Part shown: positions 30,863 through 41,707 of the stretch, piece by piece
Layout: every line of letters begins with the position of its first letter
Position numbering within the stretch: position 1 is the first letter of the stretch
Origin: Rhizobium gallicum bv. gallicum R602sp
GTDB lineage: Bacteria; Pseudomonadota; Alphaproteobacteria; Rhizobiales; Rhizobiaceae
Length of the DNA stretch: 64,000 bases
Assembly: GCF_000816845.1 (NCBI RefSeq)
Contig: NZ_CP006877.1
Location: forward strand, 3,908,501 to 3,972,500
Direction: 5' to 3'
Made by a program: the position numbers and the translations under genes
The notes under the pieces: generated by a model
Database searches by the model: none
What the model was told of the DNA's origin: nothing
Seen by the model: the letters and a program-made list of their open reading frames with translations, nothing else

Positions 30863-31666
30863 TCAGAGGTTGAAATGCGCGGTGACGGGCACGTGATCGG
30901 ACGGACGGTCCCATCCGCGAGCCTCCTTCAGGATGTCGATGCGCTGGAGCAGCGGGCCGAGGTCCGATGACGACCATATATGATCGAGGCGGCGGCCGCG
31001 ATCGGCAGCCTCCCAGTCCTTGGCGCGGTAACTCCACCAGGTATAGAGCTTCTCGTGCGACGGCACGTGCTGGCGCATGAGATCAAGCCAGGCTCCGCGC
31101 TTCATCGCCTCCAGTAGACCCTCGGTTTCGACCGGCGTATGGCTGACGATCTTCAGCATCTGCTTGTGCGACCAGACGTCGTGCTCGAGCGGCGCAATGT
31201 TGAGATCGCCGACGAGGACCGCCGAGGTATTCGCTTCGCCGTTGGCCTTCAGCAGCTTCATTTCCTCGACAAAATCCAGCTTATGGGCGAACTTCGGATT
31301 GATGGCCGGGTCCGGCTCGTCGCCGCCGGCGGGAACATAGAAATTATGCAGCCGGACGCGGCGCCCTCCACGCTCGAAGACCGCCGAGATATGGCGCGCG
31401 TGGCCGACATTTCCGTAGTCCAGGCGATGATCCTCCTGGAGCGGGATGCGCGAGGCGATAGCGACACCATGGTAGCCCTTCTGGCCATGCACGATGATGT
31501 GGTCATAACCCATGGCGCGCAGAGGGGCCGCCGGAAAGAGCTCGTTTGGAACCTTGGTTTCCTGCAGGCAGAGGATATCCGGCTTATGCTTGAGGACGAA
31601 CTGCTCGACGATCGGCATGCGCAGCCGCACCGAATTGATGTTCCAGGTGGTAATCGAGAAGCTCAT
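30863..31666 (-). CDS. xthA: Exodeoxyribonuclease III
   Basis: A 267-residue AP endonuclease/3'-5' exonuclease for base-excision repair. Motifs in order: TTWNINSVRLR (Asn), CLQETKVP (metal-binding Glu), GDLNIAP (Asp and Asn), and the C-terminal RRLDHIWSS and PSDHVPVTAHF with the catalytic Asp-His. The start at 31666 (MSFSITTWNINSVR) is canonical; the longer frame upstream runs into the lolA terminator. Confidence 0.96.
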   Translation of the reverse strand: MSFSITTWNINSVRLRMPIVEQFVLKHKPDILCLQETKVPNELFPAAPLRAMGYDHIIVHGQKGYHGVAIASRIPLQEDHRLDYGNVGHARHISAVFERGGRRVRLHNFYVPAGGDEPDPAINPKFAHKLDFVEEMKLLKANGEANTSAVLVGDLNIAPLEHDVWSHKQMLKIVSHTPVETEGLLEAMKRGAWLDLMRQHVPSHEKLYTWWSYRAKDWEAADRGRRLDHIWSSSDLGPLLQRIDILKEARGWDRPSDHVPVTAHFNL

Positions 31667-31734
31667 GCCATTGCCTTTCAACGGGACTGGAAAGGCCTTA
31701 GAGCAAAGGGGCTGTTGATGGAACGTCCACAAGC

Positions 31735-31765
31735 AAAAATGCCCGGCTTTCACCGGGCGTTTTTC
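31735..31765 (-). terminator. Terminator after lolA
   Basis: Read on the minus strand: CGCCCGGTGAAAGCCGGGC followed by ATTTTTG, preceded by an A-run, so it may work in both directions. It lies 19 bases after the lolA stop codon. Confidence 0.85.
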
Positions 31766-31783
31766 ACAGAAAGTCATATGGCA

Positions 31784-32452
31784 TCAGTCACGGGAAGCGG
31801 CAGTGCCTGGAATGCTTTCGTACGGCACTCTGAAGACCTTCTGATCAAACTGAACGCCGGTCCTGACATTGAATACCATCACGGACGTGTCCTTGCCCTG
31901 ATTGTCGGTGATCGTCCACTGACGCAGATCGTAGGTCTTCGGATCGAACATCATCGTGATCGTCGAATTGCCGAAGATCGTCTTATTGCCAAGCGCAATC
32001 GTCGTCAGGTCCGATTCTTCCCTTACGCTCTTTACCGAACCGTCCGACAGGTTGATCCTCCGTGCAAGCAGCAGGCTGAGCGGCGTCTTGGAAAGCGGAT
32101 AGAGGCTCCAGGTCTTCAGCTTCAGGTTACCGACCGCAACATTCCGGCCGTCCGAGATCACCCGGATCGGCGACGGATCGTTATAGTTGAAGCGCAGCTT
32201 GCCGGGACGCTCGATGAAGAATTTGCCGCCCGTCTGCTCGCCGCGCGGTCCGAACTGCACGAATTCGCCCTGCATGGTGGCTACGTTGGAGAAATGGTTG
32301 GCAATCGCCTGTGCCGTCGAAGAACCGCCGGCCGCTGCCTGCGCGAAGGCGTCGAAAGGCGCTGCAGCCGAAACAGCCGCGAGAGCCATGGCGCCGAGAA
32401 GTTGACGGCGGTTCAGCAGCAAGCCACTGGAATGGAAATCGGAGTTGGTCAT
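31784..32452 (-). CDS. lolA: Outer-membrane lipoprotein carrier protein LolA family
   Basis: A 222-residue periplasmic chaperone shuttling lipoproteins from LolCDE to the outer membrane. The N-terminus has a twin-arginine-like signal (NRRQLLGAMALAAVSAAAPFDAFA). The LolA fold follows with NHFSNVATMQGEFVQFGPRGEQTGGKFFIERPGKLRFNY, the family's hallmark block. The RR pair is unusual for LolA elsewhere but seems common in this clade. It lies 137 bases downstream of ftsK. Confidence 0.9.
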   Translation of the reverse strand: MTNSDFHSSGLLLNRRQLLGAMALAAVSAAAPFDAFAQAAAGGSSTAQAIANHFSNVATMQGEFVQFGPRGEQTGGKFFIERPGKLRFNYNDPSPIRVISDGRNVAVGNLKLKTWSLYPLSKTPLSLLLARRINLSDGSVKSVREESDLTTIALGNKTIFGNSTITMMFDPKTYDLRQWTITDNQGKDTSVMVFNVRTGVQFDQKVFRVPYESIPGTAASRD

Positions 32453-32589
32453 CTAGGTCTCCTATGATGCGACCTGCATGCTGCCGAAAGGCGGCGTCTT
32501 CATGGCGCAGAAGCATCGCTGCAGAAGGTAACGTTTCCGAGGCGATCAGGTTTCCGTGAAGTCATTGCCCCGGCAGATTTTTTCAGCCT

Positions 32590-35256
32590 CTAGCGATCGA
32601 GGATATCGCCTTCGGTCGGAACCAGGATTTCGCGCTTGCCTGCGTGGTTTGCAGGTCCGATGACGCCTTCCTGCTCCATGCGCTCGATCAATGATGCGGC
32701 TCGGTTGTAACCGATGCCGAGACGACGCTGGATATAGGACGTCGAGGCCTTGCCGTCGCGAAGCACGATGGCGACCGCCTGGTCGTAGGGATCGTCGGAA
32801 TCCGACAGATTGGACGTCCCCGCCGGACCGCCGTAATCATCGTCCTCCTCGTCATCAGCGGTGATCGCATCGAGATATTGCGGTGCGCCCTGGGTCTTCA
32901 GATAGGAAACGATCTCCTCGACTTCCATATCAGCCACGAAGGGGCCATGGACGCGCTGAATGCGCCCGCCGCCAGCCATATAGAGCATATCGCCCATGCC
33001 GAGCAGCTGCTCGGCGCCCTGTTCGCCAAGGATCGTGCGGCTGTCGATCTTCGACGTGACCTGGAAGGAGATGCGGGTCGGGAAATTTGCCTTGATCGTG
33101 CCGGTAATGACGTCGACGGACGGACGCTGGGTCGCCATGATGACGTGAATGCCGGCGGCGCGCGCCATCTGCGCCAGGCGCTGGACGGCGCCTTCGATAT
33201 CCTTGCCGGCGACCATCATGAGGTCAGCCATTTCGTCGATGATGACGACGATGTAGGGCATCGGCTGCAGGTCGAATTCCTCGGTTTCGTACATCGCTTC
33301 GCCGGTGTGGCGGTCAAAGCCTGTCTGCACGGTTCGGGAGATGGCTTCACCCTTGGCCAGCGCCTGCTCGACGCGCGCATTGAAACCATCGATATTGCGG
33401 ACGCCGATCTTCGACATCTTCTTGTAGCGCTCTTCCATCTCGCGGACGGTCCATTTGAGCGCGACGACAGCCTTCTTCGGATCGGTGACCACCGGCGACA
33501 GCAGATGCGGAATGCCATCATAGACCGAGAGTTCGAGCATCTTCGGGTCGATCATGATCAAGCGGCACTGTTCCGGCGTCAGACGGTAGAGCAGCGAGAG
33601 GATCATGGTGTTGATGGCAACCGACTTACCGGAGCCTGTCGTACCGGCAACCAGCAGGTGAGGCATCTTCGCGAGATCGGCGATGACGGCCTCGCCGCCG
33701 ATCGTCTTGCCGAGTGCCATGGCGAGCTTCGCCTTCGAACCTTCGAAATCACGCGATGCGATCAGTTCGCGCAGGTAAACAGTTTCACGCGTTGAGTTTG
33801 GCAATTCGATGCCGATCGCATTGCGGCCAGGGACCACAGCGACACGGGCGGCGATTGCGCTCATGGAGCGGGCAATGTCGTCGGCAAGGCCGATAACGCG
33901 TGAGGACTTGATGCCCGGGGCCGGCTCGAGCTCGTAAAGTGTGACGACTGGGCCAGGGCGGACATGGATGATTTCACCCTTGACGCCGAAGTCTTCCAGA
34001 ACGCCTTCGAGCATGCGGGCATTCTGCTCCAGCGCATCGGCGGAAAGCGATGTGTCGCGGATGAAATTCTTTGGTTCGGCGAGCAGATGAATCGAGGGAA
34101 GCTGGAAACCTTCCGGACGAATGAAGGAAGCCTGCGATTCGCGTTCGATGCGGGCACCGGGCTTCGGACGCGAGATCTGCGGCACGACGCGCGGTTCGGG
34201 CTTGCCGCCGGCAGCCTTTGCCGGCGCACGTATCATCCAGTCATCTTCGTCGTCATCCGGCAGAATATCGGCCGGACGCGGAGGCATGTCGCTATCGAAT
34301 GGCACTTCGCCATCGTCGTCGTCGAGCGAAATCGAGGGCGCAGAGACGACCCGGCGCGGCGAGCTGACGCGCGGTTCCATCGACGGCTCCAGGCGCTCGC
34401 TGCGGCCTGCCGGCGCCTTGGCGCGAACCGGCTCGTTCAGGGTACCGAATTCATCATCGTTGAAGTCGTAGGGCGATTCGAAATCGCTCTGGCGGCGCTT
34501 GCGTGGCGCCATGCCGAGGATGCGGCGCATCCGCGCTTGGCTCATATACCAGGCATGTGTCAGCGCTCCGAACGCAAGCCAGCCGCCGCCTTCGTCGTCC
34601 TCGTCCTCGTCGGCATCCCCAACCGAGCGGGCTTTGGAAGGCATAGCCCCGAGTGCGTCGCCCTCATCCTCTTCAGCTTCAGTGCGGCCGACGATGCCGG
34701 CAGCAAAGAGCATCATCCAGGCGGTGGGCAGCGCGAAGACGCCGCCGACAGCCGTCGCGAACGCGCCACTCGGGTAGGCGCCGACGAAGAGAGCCGGAAA
34801 ACGAAGGATCATATCGCCGATGACGCCGCCGATGCCGTTCGGGATCGGCCATGTCAGAGGCGGTGGGAAGCAGCCGATCACGGCAGACGAAAGGATCGAG
34901 CCGAGAGCCCAGGCGCCGGCCCGTTGAGGAATGCGGCTCATGCGGCGGCCTGAAATCAATGCCAAGGCCCAGGCGACGACCGGCAACAGTGCCACGACGC
35001 TTGCAAGGCCGAAGAACTGCATCGCGATGTCAGCAAAGGCGGCACCGCCATATCCCAGGACATTTGCCGGCGGATTGCCCGTCGCGTAGGAATAGCTCGG
35101 ATCTGTGACGTTCCATGTCGCGAGTGCCGCGACCGCGAGCGCCAATAGCAGGAAGATTGCAAAGCCCAGGAGAGCCTGCGCCTGCCGGAACACGAACCCT
35201 GAGAGGGAGAAACGGTCCGGCCGGCTATCAATCACCGGCGACGTGCTTCTTGCCAT
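32590..35256 (-). CDS. ftsK: DNA translocase FtsK
   Basis: An 888-residue septal DNA pump that clears chromosomal DNA and activates XerCD at dif. There are four N-terminal membrane segments (about residues 20-190), an acidic linker to about 380, then the motor with Walker [18 protein letters not shown] and Walker [16 protein letters not shown]. The C-terminal gamma winged helix ([29 protein letters not shown]) reads KOPS. The ATG at 35256 ([12 protein letters not shown]) is chosen over a GTG 17 codons upstream because it matches rhizobial FtsK N-termini. Confidence 0.96.
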   Translation of the reverse strand: MARSTSPVIDSRPDRFSLSGFVFRQAQALLGFAIFLLLALAVAALATWNVTDPSYSYATGNPPANVLGYGGAAFADIAMQFFGLASVVALLPVVAWALALISGRRMSRIPQRAGAWALGSILSSAVIGCFPPPLTWPIPNGIGGVIGDMILRFPALFVGAYPSGAFATAVGGVFALPTAWMMLFAAGIVGRTEAEEDEGDALGAMPSKARSVGDADEDEDDEGGGWLAFGALTHAWYMSQARMRRILGMAPRKRRQSDFESPYDFNDDEFGTLNEPVRAKAPAGRSERLEPSMEPRVSSPRRVVSAPSISLDDDDGEVPFDSDMPPRPADILPDDDEDDWMIRAPAKAAGGKPEPRVVPQISRPKPGARIERESQASFIRPEGFQLPSIHLLAEPKNFIRDTSLSADALEQNARMLEGVLEDFGVKGEIIHVRPGPVVTLYELEPAPGIKSSRVIGLADDIARSMSAIAARVAVVPGRNAIGIELPNSTRETVYLRELIASRDFEGSKAKLAMALGKTIGGEAVIADLAKMPHLLVAGTTGSGKSVAINTMILSLLYRLTPEQCRLIMIDPKMLELSVYDGIPHLLSPVVTDPKKAVVALKWTVREMEERYKKMSKIGVRNIDGFNARVEQALAKGEAISRTVQTGFDRHTGEAMYETEEFDLQPMPYIVVIIDEMADLMMVAGKDIEGAVQRLAQMARAAGIHVIMATQRPSVDVITGTIKANFPTRISFQVTSKIDSRTILGEQGAEQLLGMGDMLYMAGGGRIQRVHGPFVADMEVEEIVSYLKTQGAPQYLDAITADDEEDDDYGGPAGTSNLSDSDDPYDQAVAIVLRDGKASTSYIQRRLGIGYNRAASLIERMEQEGVIGPANHAGKREILVPTEGDILDR

Positions 35257-35389
35257 ATACTCGACCCGTCCAATGCTGAGCGCGCGAATCGCCGAGGGCG
35301 TCGCCACGCAATATGCGTCCGCCCCACCTAATCAAAGGAGGGTTAAAGCGATGTTAACCATGAGAGACTGGACAAGCCGGACCGGCAAA

Positions 35390-35418
35390 TAAAAAGGCCC
35401 GAACCTAAGGTCCGGGCC
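35390..35418 (-). terminator. Terminator downstream of amtB
   Basis: Minus-strand reading GGCCCGGACCTTAGGTTCGGGCC followed by TTTTTATTT. A second, very strong hairpin without T-tract (AGCGGCGCCC pairing with GGGCGCCGCT, 35456-35481) lies between it and the amtB stop. Confidence 0.85.
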
Positions 35419-35490
35419 AAGATGCAGCCTGTAGATAGGCCGCGACGGGCTGTTGAGCGGCGCCCTTTGCCGGGCGCCGCTGTCCTGCGA

Positions 35491-36927
35491 TCAAGAAGAG
35501 TGGTAGGCGGCTTCGCCATGGGTCGCCAGGTCGAGACCTTCGCGTTCTGCCTCCTGGGTTACGCGCAGGCCGACGATGACGTCGACGATCTTGTAGAGGA
35601 TCGCCGAGCCGACACCCGACCAGACGAGGGTCGTCACGACGCCCTTTAGCTGAGCCCAGACCTGAGTTGCCGTACCGGCGTAGGATGCAGCAAAGTCCGG
35701 CGTCGAGTAGTCGACGATACCTGCGCCGCCGAGCGCCGGGTTGACGAGAATGCCGGTGCCGATGGCGCCGATGATGCCGCCAACGCAATGCACGCCGAAG
35801 ACGTCAAGGCTGTCGTCGTAGTTGAACTTGTTCTTCACGACGTCGACGAAGAAGTAGCAGGCCGGCGAAACGATCAGGCCGAGAACGATCGAGCCCATCG
35901 GGCCTGCAAAGCCTGCTGCCGGCGTAACGGCAACGAGACCGGCAACAGCGCCCGAAGCGGCACCCAGCATGGAAGCCTTACCGCGGGCGAAGGTTTCGAC
36001 GATGCACCAGGAAACAGCGGCAGCAGCCGCTGCAACGAAAGTGTTGATCATCGCGAGCGAAGCATAGGAGTTGGCTTCGAGGTTGGAACCGGCGTTGAAG
36101 CCGAACCAGCCGACCCACAGAAGCGATGCGCCGACCATGGTGAGCGTCATCGAGTGCGGAGCCATGATTTCCTTCTTATAACCCGTGCGCTTGCCAAGCA
36201 TGATGGCGCCGACAAGGCCGGCAATACCGGCATTGATGTGAACGACCGTGCCGCCGGCGAAGTCGATTGCACCATAGGAGAAGATCAGGCCGGACGGCGA
36301 GCTGTAGGAGCTCGGACCACCCCAGAACCAGACCATGTGCGCCATCGGGAAGTAGATGAAGGTGACCCACAGGACAACGAACAGCATGACGGCGGAGAAC
36401 TTGATGCGCTCGGCAAACGCACCGACGATGAGGCCGGGTGTAATGCAGGCAAACGTCATCTGGAACACGATGAAGGTGTATTCCGGAATGGCGACGCCCT
36501 TCGAGAAGGTCTCGGCGAGTGACGATGTGTTGACGCCGGCAAGGAAGGCCTTGGAGAAACCGCCGATGAAGCTGTTCAGCGAACCGCCGTCGGTGAAGGC
36601 CAGCGAGTAGCCGTAGGTGACCCAGATCAGGGACACAACGGCGGTGATCATGAAGACCTGCATCAGCACGGAGAGCATGTTCTTGGCGCGTACGAGGCCG
36701 CCATAGAAGAGAGCCAGGCCGGGAATGGTCATCAACAGGACGAGCGCCGAGGAGACGAGCATCCAGGTATTGTCACCCTTGTCCATGGTGAAAGCCGGAG
36801 CCGCTGCAGCCGCGGCATCGGCAGCAGCCGGCGCGGTCTCCTGCGCAAAGGCGACGACCGGCGCTAAGAGCGCGGCAGACGCAGCCCCGAGCCGCGCAAA
36901 TGTGGAAGAAAACTTCGAAATTGACAT
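35491..36927 (-). CDS. amtB: Ammonium transporter AmtB
   Basis: A 478-residue ammonium channel with a signal peptide (MSISKFSSTFARLGAASAALLAPVVAFAQ) followed by an Ala-rich stretch and eleven membrane helices. Family blocks include DNTWMLVSSALVLLMTIPGLALFYGGLVRAKN, PMAHMVWFWGG and GTVVHINAGIAGLVGAIMLGKRTGY (pore His) and FDVFGVHCVGGIIGAIGTGIL-type second His. It is encoded 28 bases after glnK, the classic coupled pair in which GlnK blocks the channel. Confidence 0.97.
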   Translation of the reverse strand: MSISKFSSTFARLGAASAALLAPVVAFAQETAPAAADAAAAAAPAFTMDKGDNTWMLVSSALVLLMTIPGLALFYGGLVRAKNMLSVLMQVFMITAVVSLIWVTYGYSLAFTDGGSLNSFIGGFSKAFLAGVNTSSLAETFSKGVAIPEYTFIVFQMTFACITPGLIVGAFAERIKFSAVMLFVVLWVTFIYFPMAHMVWFWGGPSSYSSPSGLIFSYGAIDFAGGTVVHINAGIAGLVGAIMLGKRTGYKKEIMAPHSMTLTMVGASLLWVGWFGFNAGSNLEANSYASLAMINTFVAAAAAAVSWCIVETFARGKASMLGAASGAVAGLVAVTPAAGFAGPMGSIVLGLIVSPACYFFVDVVKNKFNYDDSLDVFGVHCVGGIIGAIGTGILVNPALGGAGIVDYSTPDFAASYAGTATQVWAQLKGVVTTLVWSGVGSAILYKIVDVIVGLRVTQEAEREGLDLATHGEAAYHSS

Positions 36928-36955
36928 TGGAATAAAGCTCCTTGCTCAGCCGTTC

Positions 36956-37408
<453 letters not shown>

Positions 37409-37517
37409 TTATAAGTTATTGAAAAGTAAAGAGTATAATGAACGATGCTATTTAAGAGGCAATTGACAGGGCAACAACCGCCCAAATAATGCCCAAATTT
37501 GTAAATTTGCACATTTT

Positions 37518-38402
37518 TTATTCATTTGCCTTTTTCCGAATCAAACCTTCCTGCGCGACTGACGCAATCAGAACACCCGACCGGGTAAAGAGGCTACCGC
37601 GCGTGAGACCGCGGGCACCAAAAGCCGATGGGCTATCTTGTGTGTAAAGCAGCCAATCCTCAAGCTTATCAGGCCGATGAAACCACATGGAATGGTCAAG
37701 GCTCGCAACCTGCAGGCTCTGGTCGAAGATCGACGTCCCATGAGCGTAGAGCGAGGTATCGAGCAGCGTCATGTCGGAGAGATAGGCAAGCACAGCAGCT
37801 TGATAGAGCCGGTTATCCGGGACCGGCCCTGTCGCGCGTACCCAGACATCCTGGCGGGGATCAAGCTTCTTGTTTGAAAAATAGTGCGTCAGCGAAACCG
37901 GCCGGATTTCGATCGGCCGTTCGCGCTCCCAGTATTTGCGCACGGCCGCCGGCGCATGCGCGAGGTACTGCTCCTTGATCTGCTGTTCGCCGAGCAGTCT
38001 TTCCGGCATGGGGACATCAGGCATCACGATCTGATGATCGAAGCCCGGTTCCTCGACCTGGAAGGAGCATGAGAGTGCAAAAATCGCCTTGCCGTGCTGG
38101 ATTGCCACGACCCGGCGCGTATTGAAGCTCGATCCGTCACGGATGCGCTCCACCTGATAGACGATCGGTACGGAAGGATCGCCCGGCCGCATGAAATAAG
38201 CATGCAGCGAGTGAACGAAGCGCTCTGTCTCAATCGTCCGCTGGGCAGCCATCAATGCCTGACCGATCACCTGTCCGCCAAAGACGCGCTGCCAGCCGAC
38301 CTGGGGACTGCGGCCGCGAAAGATATCGACTTCGATCGGCTCGAGATCAAGCGTCGCGAGCAGCGTTTCCATGGCTGTGGGTTTGGCCGCTTCTTCCATC
38401 AT
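37518..38402 (-). CDS. tesB: Acyl-CoA thioesterase II
   Basis: A 294-residue double-hotdog thioesterase hydrolysing medium- and long-chain acyl-CoA. Family blocks: DIFRGRSPQVGWQRVFGGQVIGQALMAAQRTI, VHSLHAYFMRPGDPSVPIVYQVERIRDGSSFNTRRVVAIQHGKAIF, and LDHSMWFHRPDKLEDWLLYTQDSPSAFGARGLTRG near the C-terminus. The start at 38402 has GGGAG eight bases upstream; the much longer open frame upstream is antisense to the ubiquinone hydroxylase gene and was discarded. Confidence 0.94.
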   Translation of the reverse strand: MMEEAAKPTAMETLLATLDLEPIEVDIFRGRSPQVGWQRVFGGQVIGQALMAAQRTIETERFVHSLHAYFMRPGDPSVPIVYQVERIRDGSSFNTRRVVAIQHGKAIFALSCSFQVEEPGFDHQIVMPDVPMPERLLGEQQIKEQYLAHAPAAVRKYWERERPIEIRPVSLTHYFSNKKLDPRQDVWVRATGPVPDNRLYQAAVLAYLSDMTLLDTSLYAHGTSIFDQSLQVASLDHSMWFHRPDKLEDWLLYTQDSPSAFGARGLTRGSLFTRSGVLIASVAQEGLIRKKANE

Positions 38403-38436
38403 TTGTTCAACTCCCAACGGTAGGAAGTGGGGATGC

Positions 38437-38456
38437 GATGATCTATATAGATCATC
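38437..38456. promoter_or_regulatory. 20-base perfect palindrome between tesB and the hydroxylase gene
   Basis: GATGATCTATATAGATCATC is fully self-complementary and sits in the 84-base divergent promoter region, 35 bases from the tesB start and 31 from the hydroxylase start. It looks like a dimeric repressor's operator overlapping both promoters; the regulator is unknown. Confidence 0.55.
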
Positions 38457-38486
38457 ATTGTAATCACAAGGCGCGGAGAGCGGGCG

Positions 38487-39701
38487 ATGCAGGACATGCT
38501 GGTTGTTGGCGGAGGGTACGTCGGCCTTTGCGCGGCGGTCGCCGTCAAGCAGGCAGCCCCCCACCTCGATATTGCCGTCGTTGAAGCAGCGCCTGAGTAT
38601 GTCTGGCAGAAGGATATGCGCGCCTCGGCGATCATCGCCGCGGCAACGAAGATGCTGGAAGTCTTCGGCATCTGGGAGGAAATCAAGCCTGAAGCCCAGC
38701 CGATCACCAAGATGGTCGTGACCGATTCGAGGACCGCCGACCCGGTTCGCCCGGTTTTCCTGACCTTCGATGGTGAAGTGGAAGATGGCCGCCCTTTTGC
38801 GCACATGATCCCGAACGCCGTCCTGGTCGGCGCGTTGCGCGGCGTCTGTGACCGGCTCGGCATCGAAATCCGGCATGGGCTGAGCGCCACCGGCCTGAAG
38901 ACGGAAGAAAACCGGATCTCCGTGACGTTGTCTGATGGAAGCGCACTGGAATCACGCTTGCTCGTCGCCTGCGATGGGGTGCGCTCGAAGCTCCGCGATC
39001 TGGCAGGCATAAAGACGGTCAGCTGGGATTACGGCCAGTCCGGCATCGTGGTGACCGTCGAGCACGAGCGGCCGCACAATGGCTGCGCCGAAGAGCATTT
39101 CCTGCCCTCCGGTCCCTTTGCGATCCTGCCCCTCACCAACAACCGGTCTTCCCTGGTCTGGACCGAGCGGGCCCACGATGCCGACCGGCTTGTTGCCGGC
39201 GAGGACCTGATTTTCGAAGAGGAACTGGAGCGCCGCTTCGGCCATAAGCTCGGCGCGCTCAAGGTGATTGGCGAAAGACGCGCCTTCCCGCTCGGACTGA
39301 CGCTCGCCCGGGCCTTCGTGGCGCCGCGCTTTGCACTTGCAGGCGATGCAGCCCACGGCATTCACCCGATTTCCGGCCAGGGGCTCAATCTCGGCTTTAA
39401 GGACGTGGCAGCATTGGCAGAAACCATCGTCGAGGCCGACCGGCTCGGGCTCGATATCGGCTCGATCAATATTCTCGAGCGCTACCAGACCTGGCGCCGC
39501 TTCGATACGTTTCGGATGGGGGTGACGACCGATGTGCTGAACCGGCTGTTCTCCAATGACGTGATGCCTGTGCGCATTGCCCGCGACGTCGGCCTGGGCA
39601 TCGTCGACAGGATCCCGAGCCTCAAGGCCTTTTTCATCGGGCAGGCGGCCGGGACCGCGGCCAGGAACAATCCGCGGCTTTTGGCAGGCGAGACGATCTA
39701 A
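38487..39701 (+). CDS. UbiH/UbiF/COQ6-family FAD monooxygenase
   Basis: A 404-residue flavoprotein hydroxylase, probably in ubiquinone ring hydroxylation. The Rossmann FAD motif is [16 protein letters not shown] (residues 5-20), the DG motif is [13 protein letters not shown], and the GD motif is [30 protein letters not shown] (about 285-315), the UbiH signature. Which ring position it oxidises cannot be decided, as alphaproteobacterial enzymes of this family have mixed regioselectivity. Its 3' end overlaps the Trm112 gene by 4 bases. Confidence 0.9.
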   Translation: MQDMLVVGGGYVGLCAAVAVKQAAPHLDIAVVEAAPEYVWQKDMRASAIIAAATKMLEVFGIWEEIKPEAQPITKMVVTDSRTADPVRPVFLTFDGEVEDGRPFAHMIPNAVLVGALRGVCDRLGIEIRHGLSATGLKTEENRISVTLSDGSALESRLLVACDGVRSKLRDLAGIKTVSWDYGQSGIVVTVEHERPHNGCAEEHFLPSGPFAILPLTNNRSSLVWTERAHDADRLVAGEDLIFEEELERRFGHKLGALKVIGERRAFPLGLTLARAFVAPRFALAGDAAHGIHPISGQGLNLGFKDVAALAETIVEADRLGLDIGSINILERYQTWRRFDTFRMGVTTDVLNRLFSNDVMPVRIARDVGLGIVDRIPSLKAFFIGQAAGTAARNNPRLLAGETI

Positions 39702-39886
39702 TCGTCCAGCCGCCGCGCCTCTGAGACCAGCATGATCGGGATGCCATCACGAATCGGATAGGCAAGGCGGGCCTTTTCCGAGACGAGCTCGTTGTGCTCG
39801 CGGTCATAGCGGAGCGTGCCCTTGGTGAGCGGACAAACAAGGAGCTCAAGCAGTTTCGGATCAACACGGCTGAGTTTTTCGTCCAT
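39698..39886 (-). CDS. Trm112 family protein
   Basis: A 62-residue small protein of the Trm112/YcaR (UPF0434) family: [60 protein letters not shown]. Eukaryotic Trm112 activates methyltransferases; bacterial members have no fixed role. Only one Cys of the zinc-binding set is kept. The ATG at 39886 is used since the 12-codon extension upstream overlaps the Lon-N gene's end region. It lies 10 bases after the Lon-N stop, on the same strand. Confidence 0.88.
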   Translation of the reverse strand: MDEKLSRVDPKLLELLVCPLTKGTLRYDREHNELVSEKARLAYPIRDGIPIMLVSEARRLDD

Positions 39887-39896
39887 ACCCGATGAT

Positions 39897-40580
39897 TTAC
39901 TGCAAAACCGTATCGGAGTCACCGAAGACCCGCGCGAGCACGATTTCTGTGATTGCGATCAGGGTTTCCGCCCTGGTTTTGAGATCGGGAGCCTCCAGCA
40001 GCGCCTGTTTCTCTGCAGGACCAAAGGGCGACATCATCGCAAGCGAATTCACAAGCGTCAGATTGCTGGCTCGCTCGACACTTTCCCAGTCGGCTTCCAG
40101 CTTGTTCGCATCGAGATAGGCCCTGAAAGCGGAAAGCAAAGCGCCACGATCGACGGCATCTTCTTCATCGCGTGCGGAGAGATCCGAAATGAAGGGAGCG
40201 ATGCGGAAGCTTCTGAACGGCTCATGCGTCATTTTCTCGCCAAGCAGGCGGAAACGGCAAACGCCCGTCAGGGAAACGATATAGCGCCCGTCGCCCGTCT
40301 CGGCGAAAGAGGTGATCCGCCCGATGCAGCCGACTGGAGCAAGATGAGGGTCGCCGGTTTTGTCGCCCGCCGTCGCATCATTGTCGCCGAGCGCCGGCTG
40401 GACCATGCCGATCAGCCGGTTGCCAGCCAACGCGGCGTCAAACATCGCGAGATAACGCGGTTCGAAAATATTCAGCGGAAGCTGTCCCGTAGGCAGGAGA
40501 AGAGCGCCGGTCAGAGGAAAGACGGCGATCGAATCTGGCAGATCGCCGGGTTTTAAATATCTTGCATTCCCGACTTGCAT
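39897..40580 (-). CDS. LON peptidase substrate-binding domain protein
   Basis: A 227-residue protein that consists of the N-terminal domain of Lon only ([49 protein letters not shown], then [29 protein letters not shown]), without ATPase or protease parts. Family members are of unknown function. In alphaproteobacteria it commonly follows the CnoX/YbbN-type thioredoxin gene, as here (101-base gap), hinting at a link with protein quality control. Confidence 0.9.
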   Translation of the reverse strand: MQVGNARYLKPGDLPDSIAVFPLTGALLLPTGQLPLNIFEPRYLAMFDAALAGNRLIGMVQPALGDNDATAGDKTGDPHLAPVGCIGRITSFAETGDGRYIVSLTGVCRFRLLGEKMTHEPFRSFRIAPFISDLSARDEEDAVDRGALLSAFRAYLDANKLEADWESVERASNLTLVNSLAMMSPFGPAEKQALLEAPDLKTRAETLIAITEIVLARVFGDSDTVLQ

Positions 40581-40681
40581 CAAAACTTGTCCCACACCAA
40601 GCAGGAGCGAAACGGTGCTCCCTGTCCTGCCTGTGAAATGTGGTGCCCTTGCCCAAAAACGCAAGGGCAAGGTTTTGAAAG

Positions 40682-41653
40682 TTACGAGAAGAGCATTGCC
40701 GAAAGCTTGCGCCGCGCGGACACCGTTGCCGGATCCTTGAAGCCCCAGACTTCGAAGAACTGCAGGAGTTGGCGGCGTGCGCCGTCGTCATCGAAGGTCC
40801 GGTCCTTGCGCATGATATGGAGCAGATGCTCGGCCGCCTCGTCGCGCTTTCCCTCGACGTTCAAGATCTTGGCAAGCTTCATGCGCGCATCATGGTTATC
40901 CGGATCGACTGCAAGGTCGTGTTCCAGAGCGATTGGATCACCGAGCTTGCGGGCTTCTTCGATCTGATCGAGCTTCGTGATGACGGCCTGAATCCCGGCG
41001 TCCTTGGCAAGCTCTTCCGGCAGATCGGTCAGCGCTTCGCGAGCGCGCTGATGCTGGTTGGCGGCAATCATGCATTCGGCCATCCCGGCAAGCGCCTTGG
41101 CATTTTCCGCATCGGCTTGCATGATCGCGCCGTAGAGTTGCGCGGCACCATTAACGTCGCCCGCGGCCAGAAGCCCCGCAGCCTCCTCGAGCACCGCTTC
41201 AATCTCCGCAGCCTGATCTGCACCAGCAGGACCGGCGATGCGGTCGATGAACTGGCGAACCTGGCTTTCCGGCACGGCACCCATGAAGCCATCGGCCGGG
41301 CGGCCGCCGACGAAAGCGATCACAGCCGGGATCGACTGGATGCCAAGCTGGCCTGCGATCGACGGATGGTCGTCGATGTTCATCTTCACGAGCTTCACGC
41401 GGCCTTGCGCTTCATTGACCACCTTTTCGAGCACTGGCGTCAATTGTTTGCACGGGCCGCACCAAGGCGCCCAGAAATCAACGAGTACGGGCTGGTTGCG
41501 CGATTCTTCGATGACGTCCTTCGTGAAAGTGGCGGTTGTCGTATCCTTGATATGTCCGCCGCCTGCCGCCGGCTGCGGCGCCGAACCGAAGTTCGCCGTT
41601 GCCGACATCTGACTGCCGAAGGAATTGCTGTAAGAATTGTCGCTGCCGCTCAT
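40682..41653 (-). CDS. cnoX: Thioredoxin-TPR chaperone-like protein (CnoX/YbbN type)
   Basis: A 323-residue cytoplasmic protein: a low-complexity leader, a thioredoxin domain with active site WAPWCGPCKQL (about residues 62-72) and the IQSIPAV cis-Pro motif, then a TPR-like helical C-terminal half (LLAAGDVNGAAQLYGAIMQADAENAKALAGMAECMI; LAVDPDNHDARMKLAKILNVEGKRDEAAEHLL). This matches the YbbN/CnoX holdase that protects proteins from oxidative aggregation and passes them to GroEL. Unlike E. coli CnoX (SxxC), the CGPC pair here is intact, so reductase activity is likely. Confidence 0.9.
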   Translation of the reverse strand: MSGSDNSYSNSFGSQMSATANFGSAPQPAAGGGHIKDTTTATFTKDVIEESRNQPVLVDFWAPWCGPCKQLTPVLEKVVNEAQGRVKLVKMNIDDHPSIAGQLGIQSIPAVIAFVGGRPADGFMGAVPESQVRQFIDRIAGPAGADQAAEIEAVLEEAAGLLAAGDVNGAAQLYGAIMQADAENAKALAGMAECMIAANQHQRAREALTDLPEELAKDAGIQAVITKLDQIEEARKLGDPIALEHDLAVDPDNHDARMKLAKILNVEGKRDEAAEHLLHIMRKDRTFDDDGARRQLLQFFEVWGFKDPATVSARRKLSAMLFS

Positions 41654-41707
41654 TGGTATCTCCCGCTGCGCCGGTTGCCCGGCTTTTTCTAGCGCTAAAA
41701 TCGTATG

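Noticed and set aside
31139..32467. 442-codon plus-strand open frame
   Set aside because: Crosses the lolA terminator and is antisense to xthA and lolA, both of which are certain genes.
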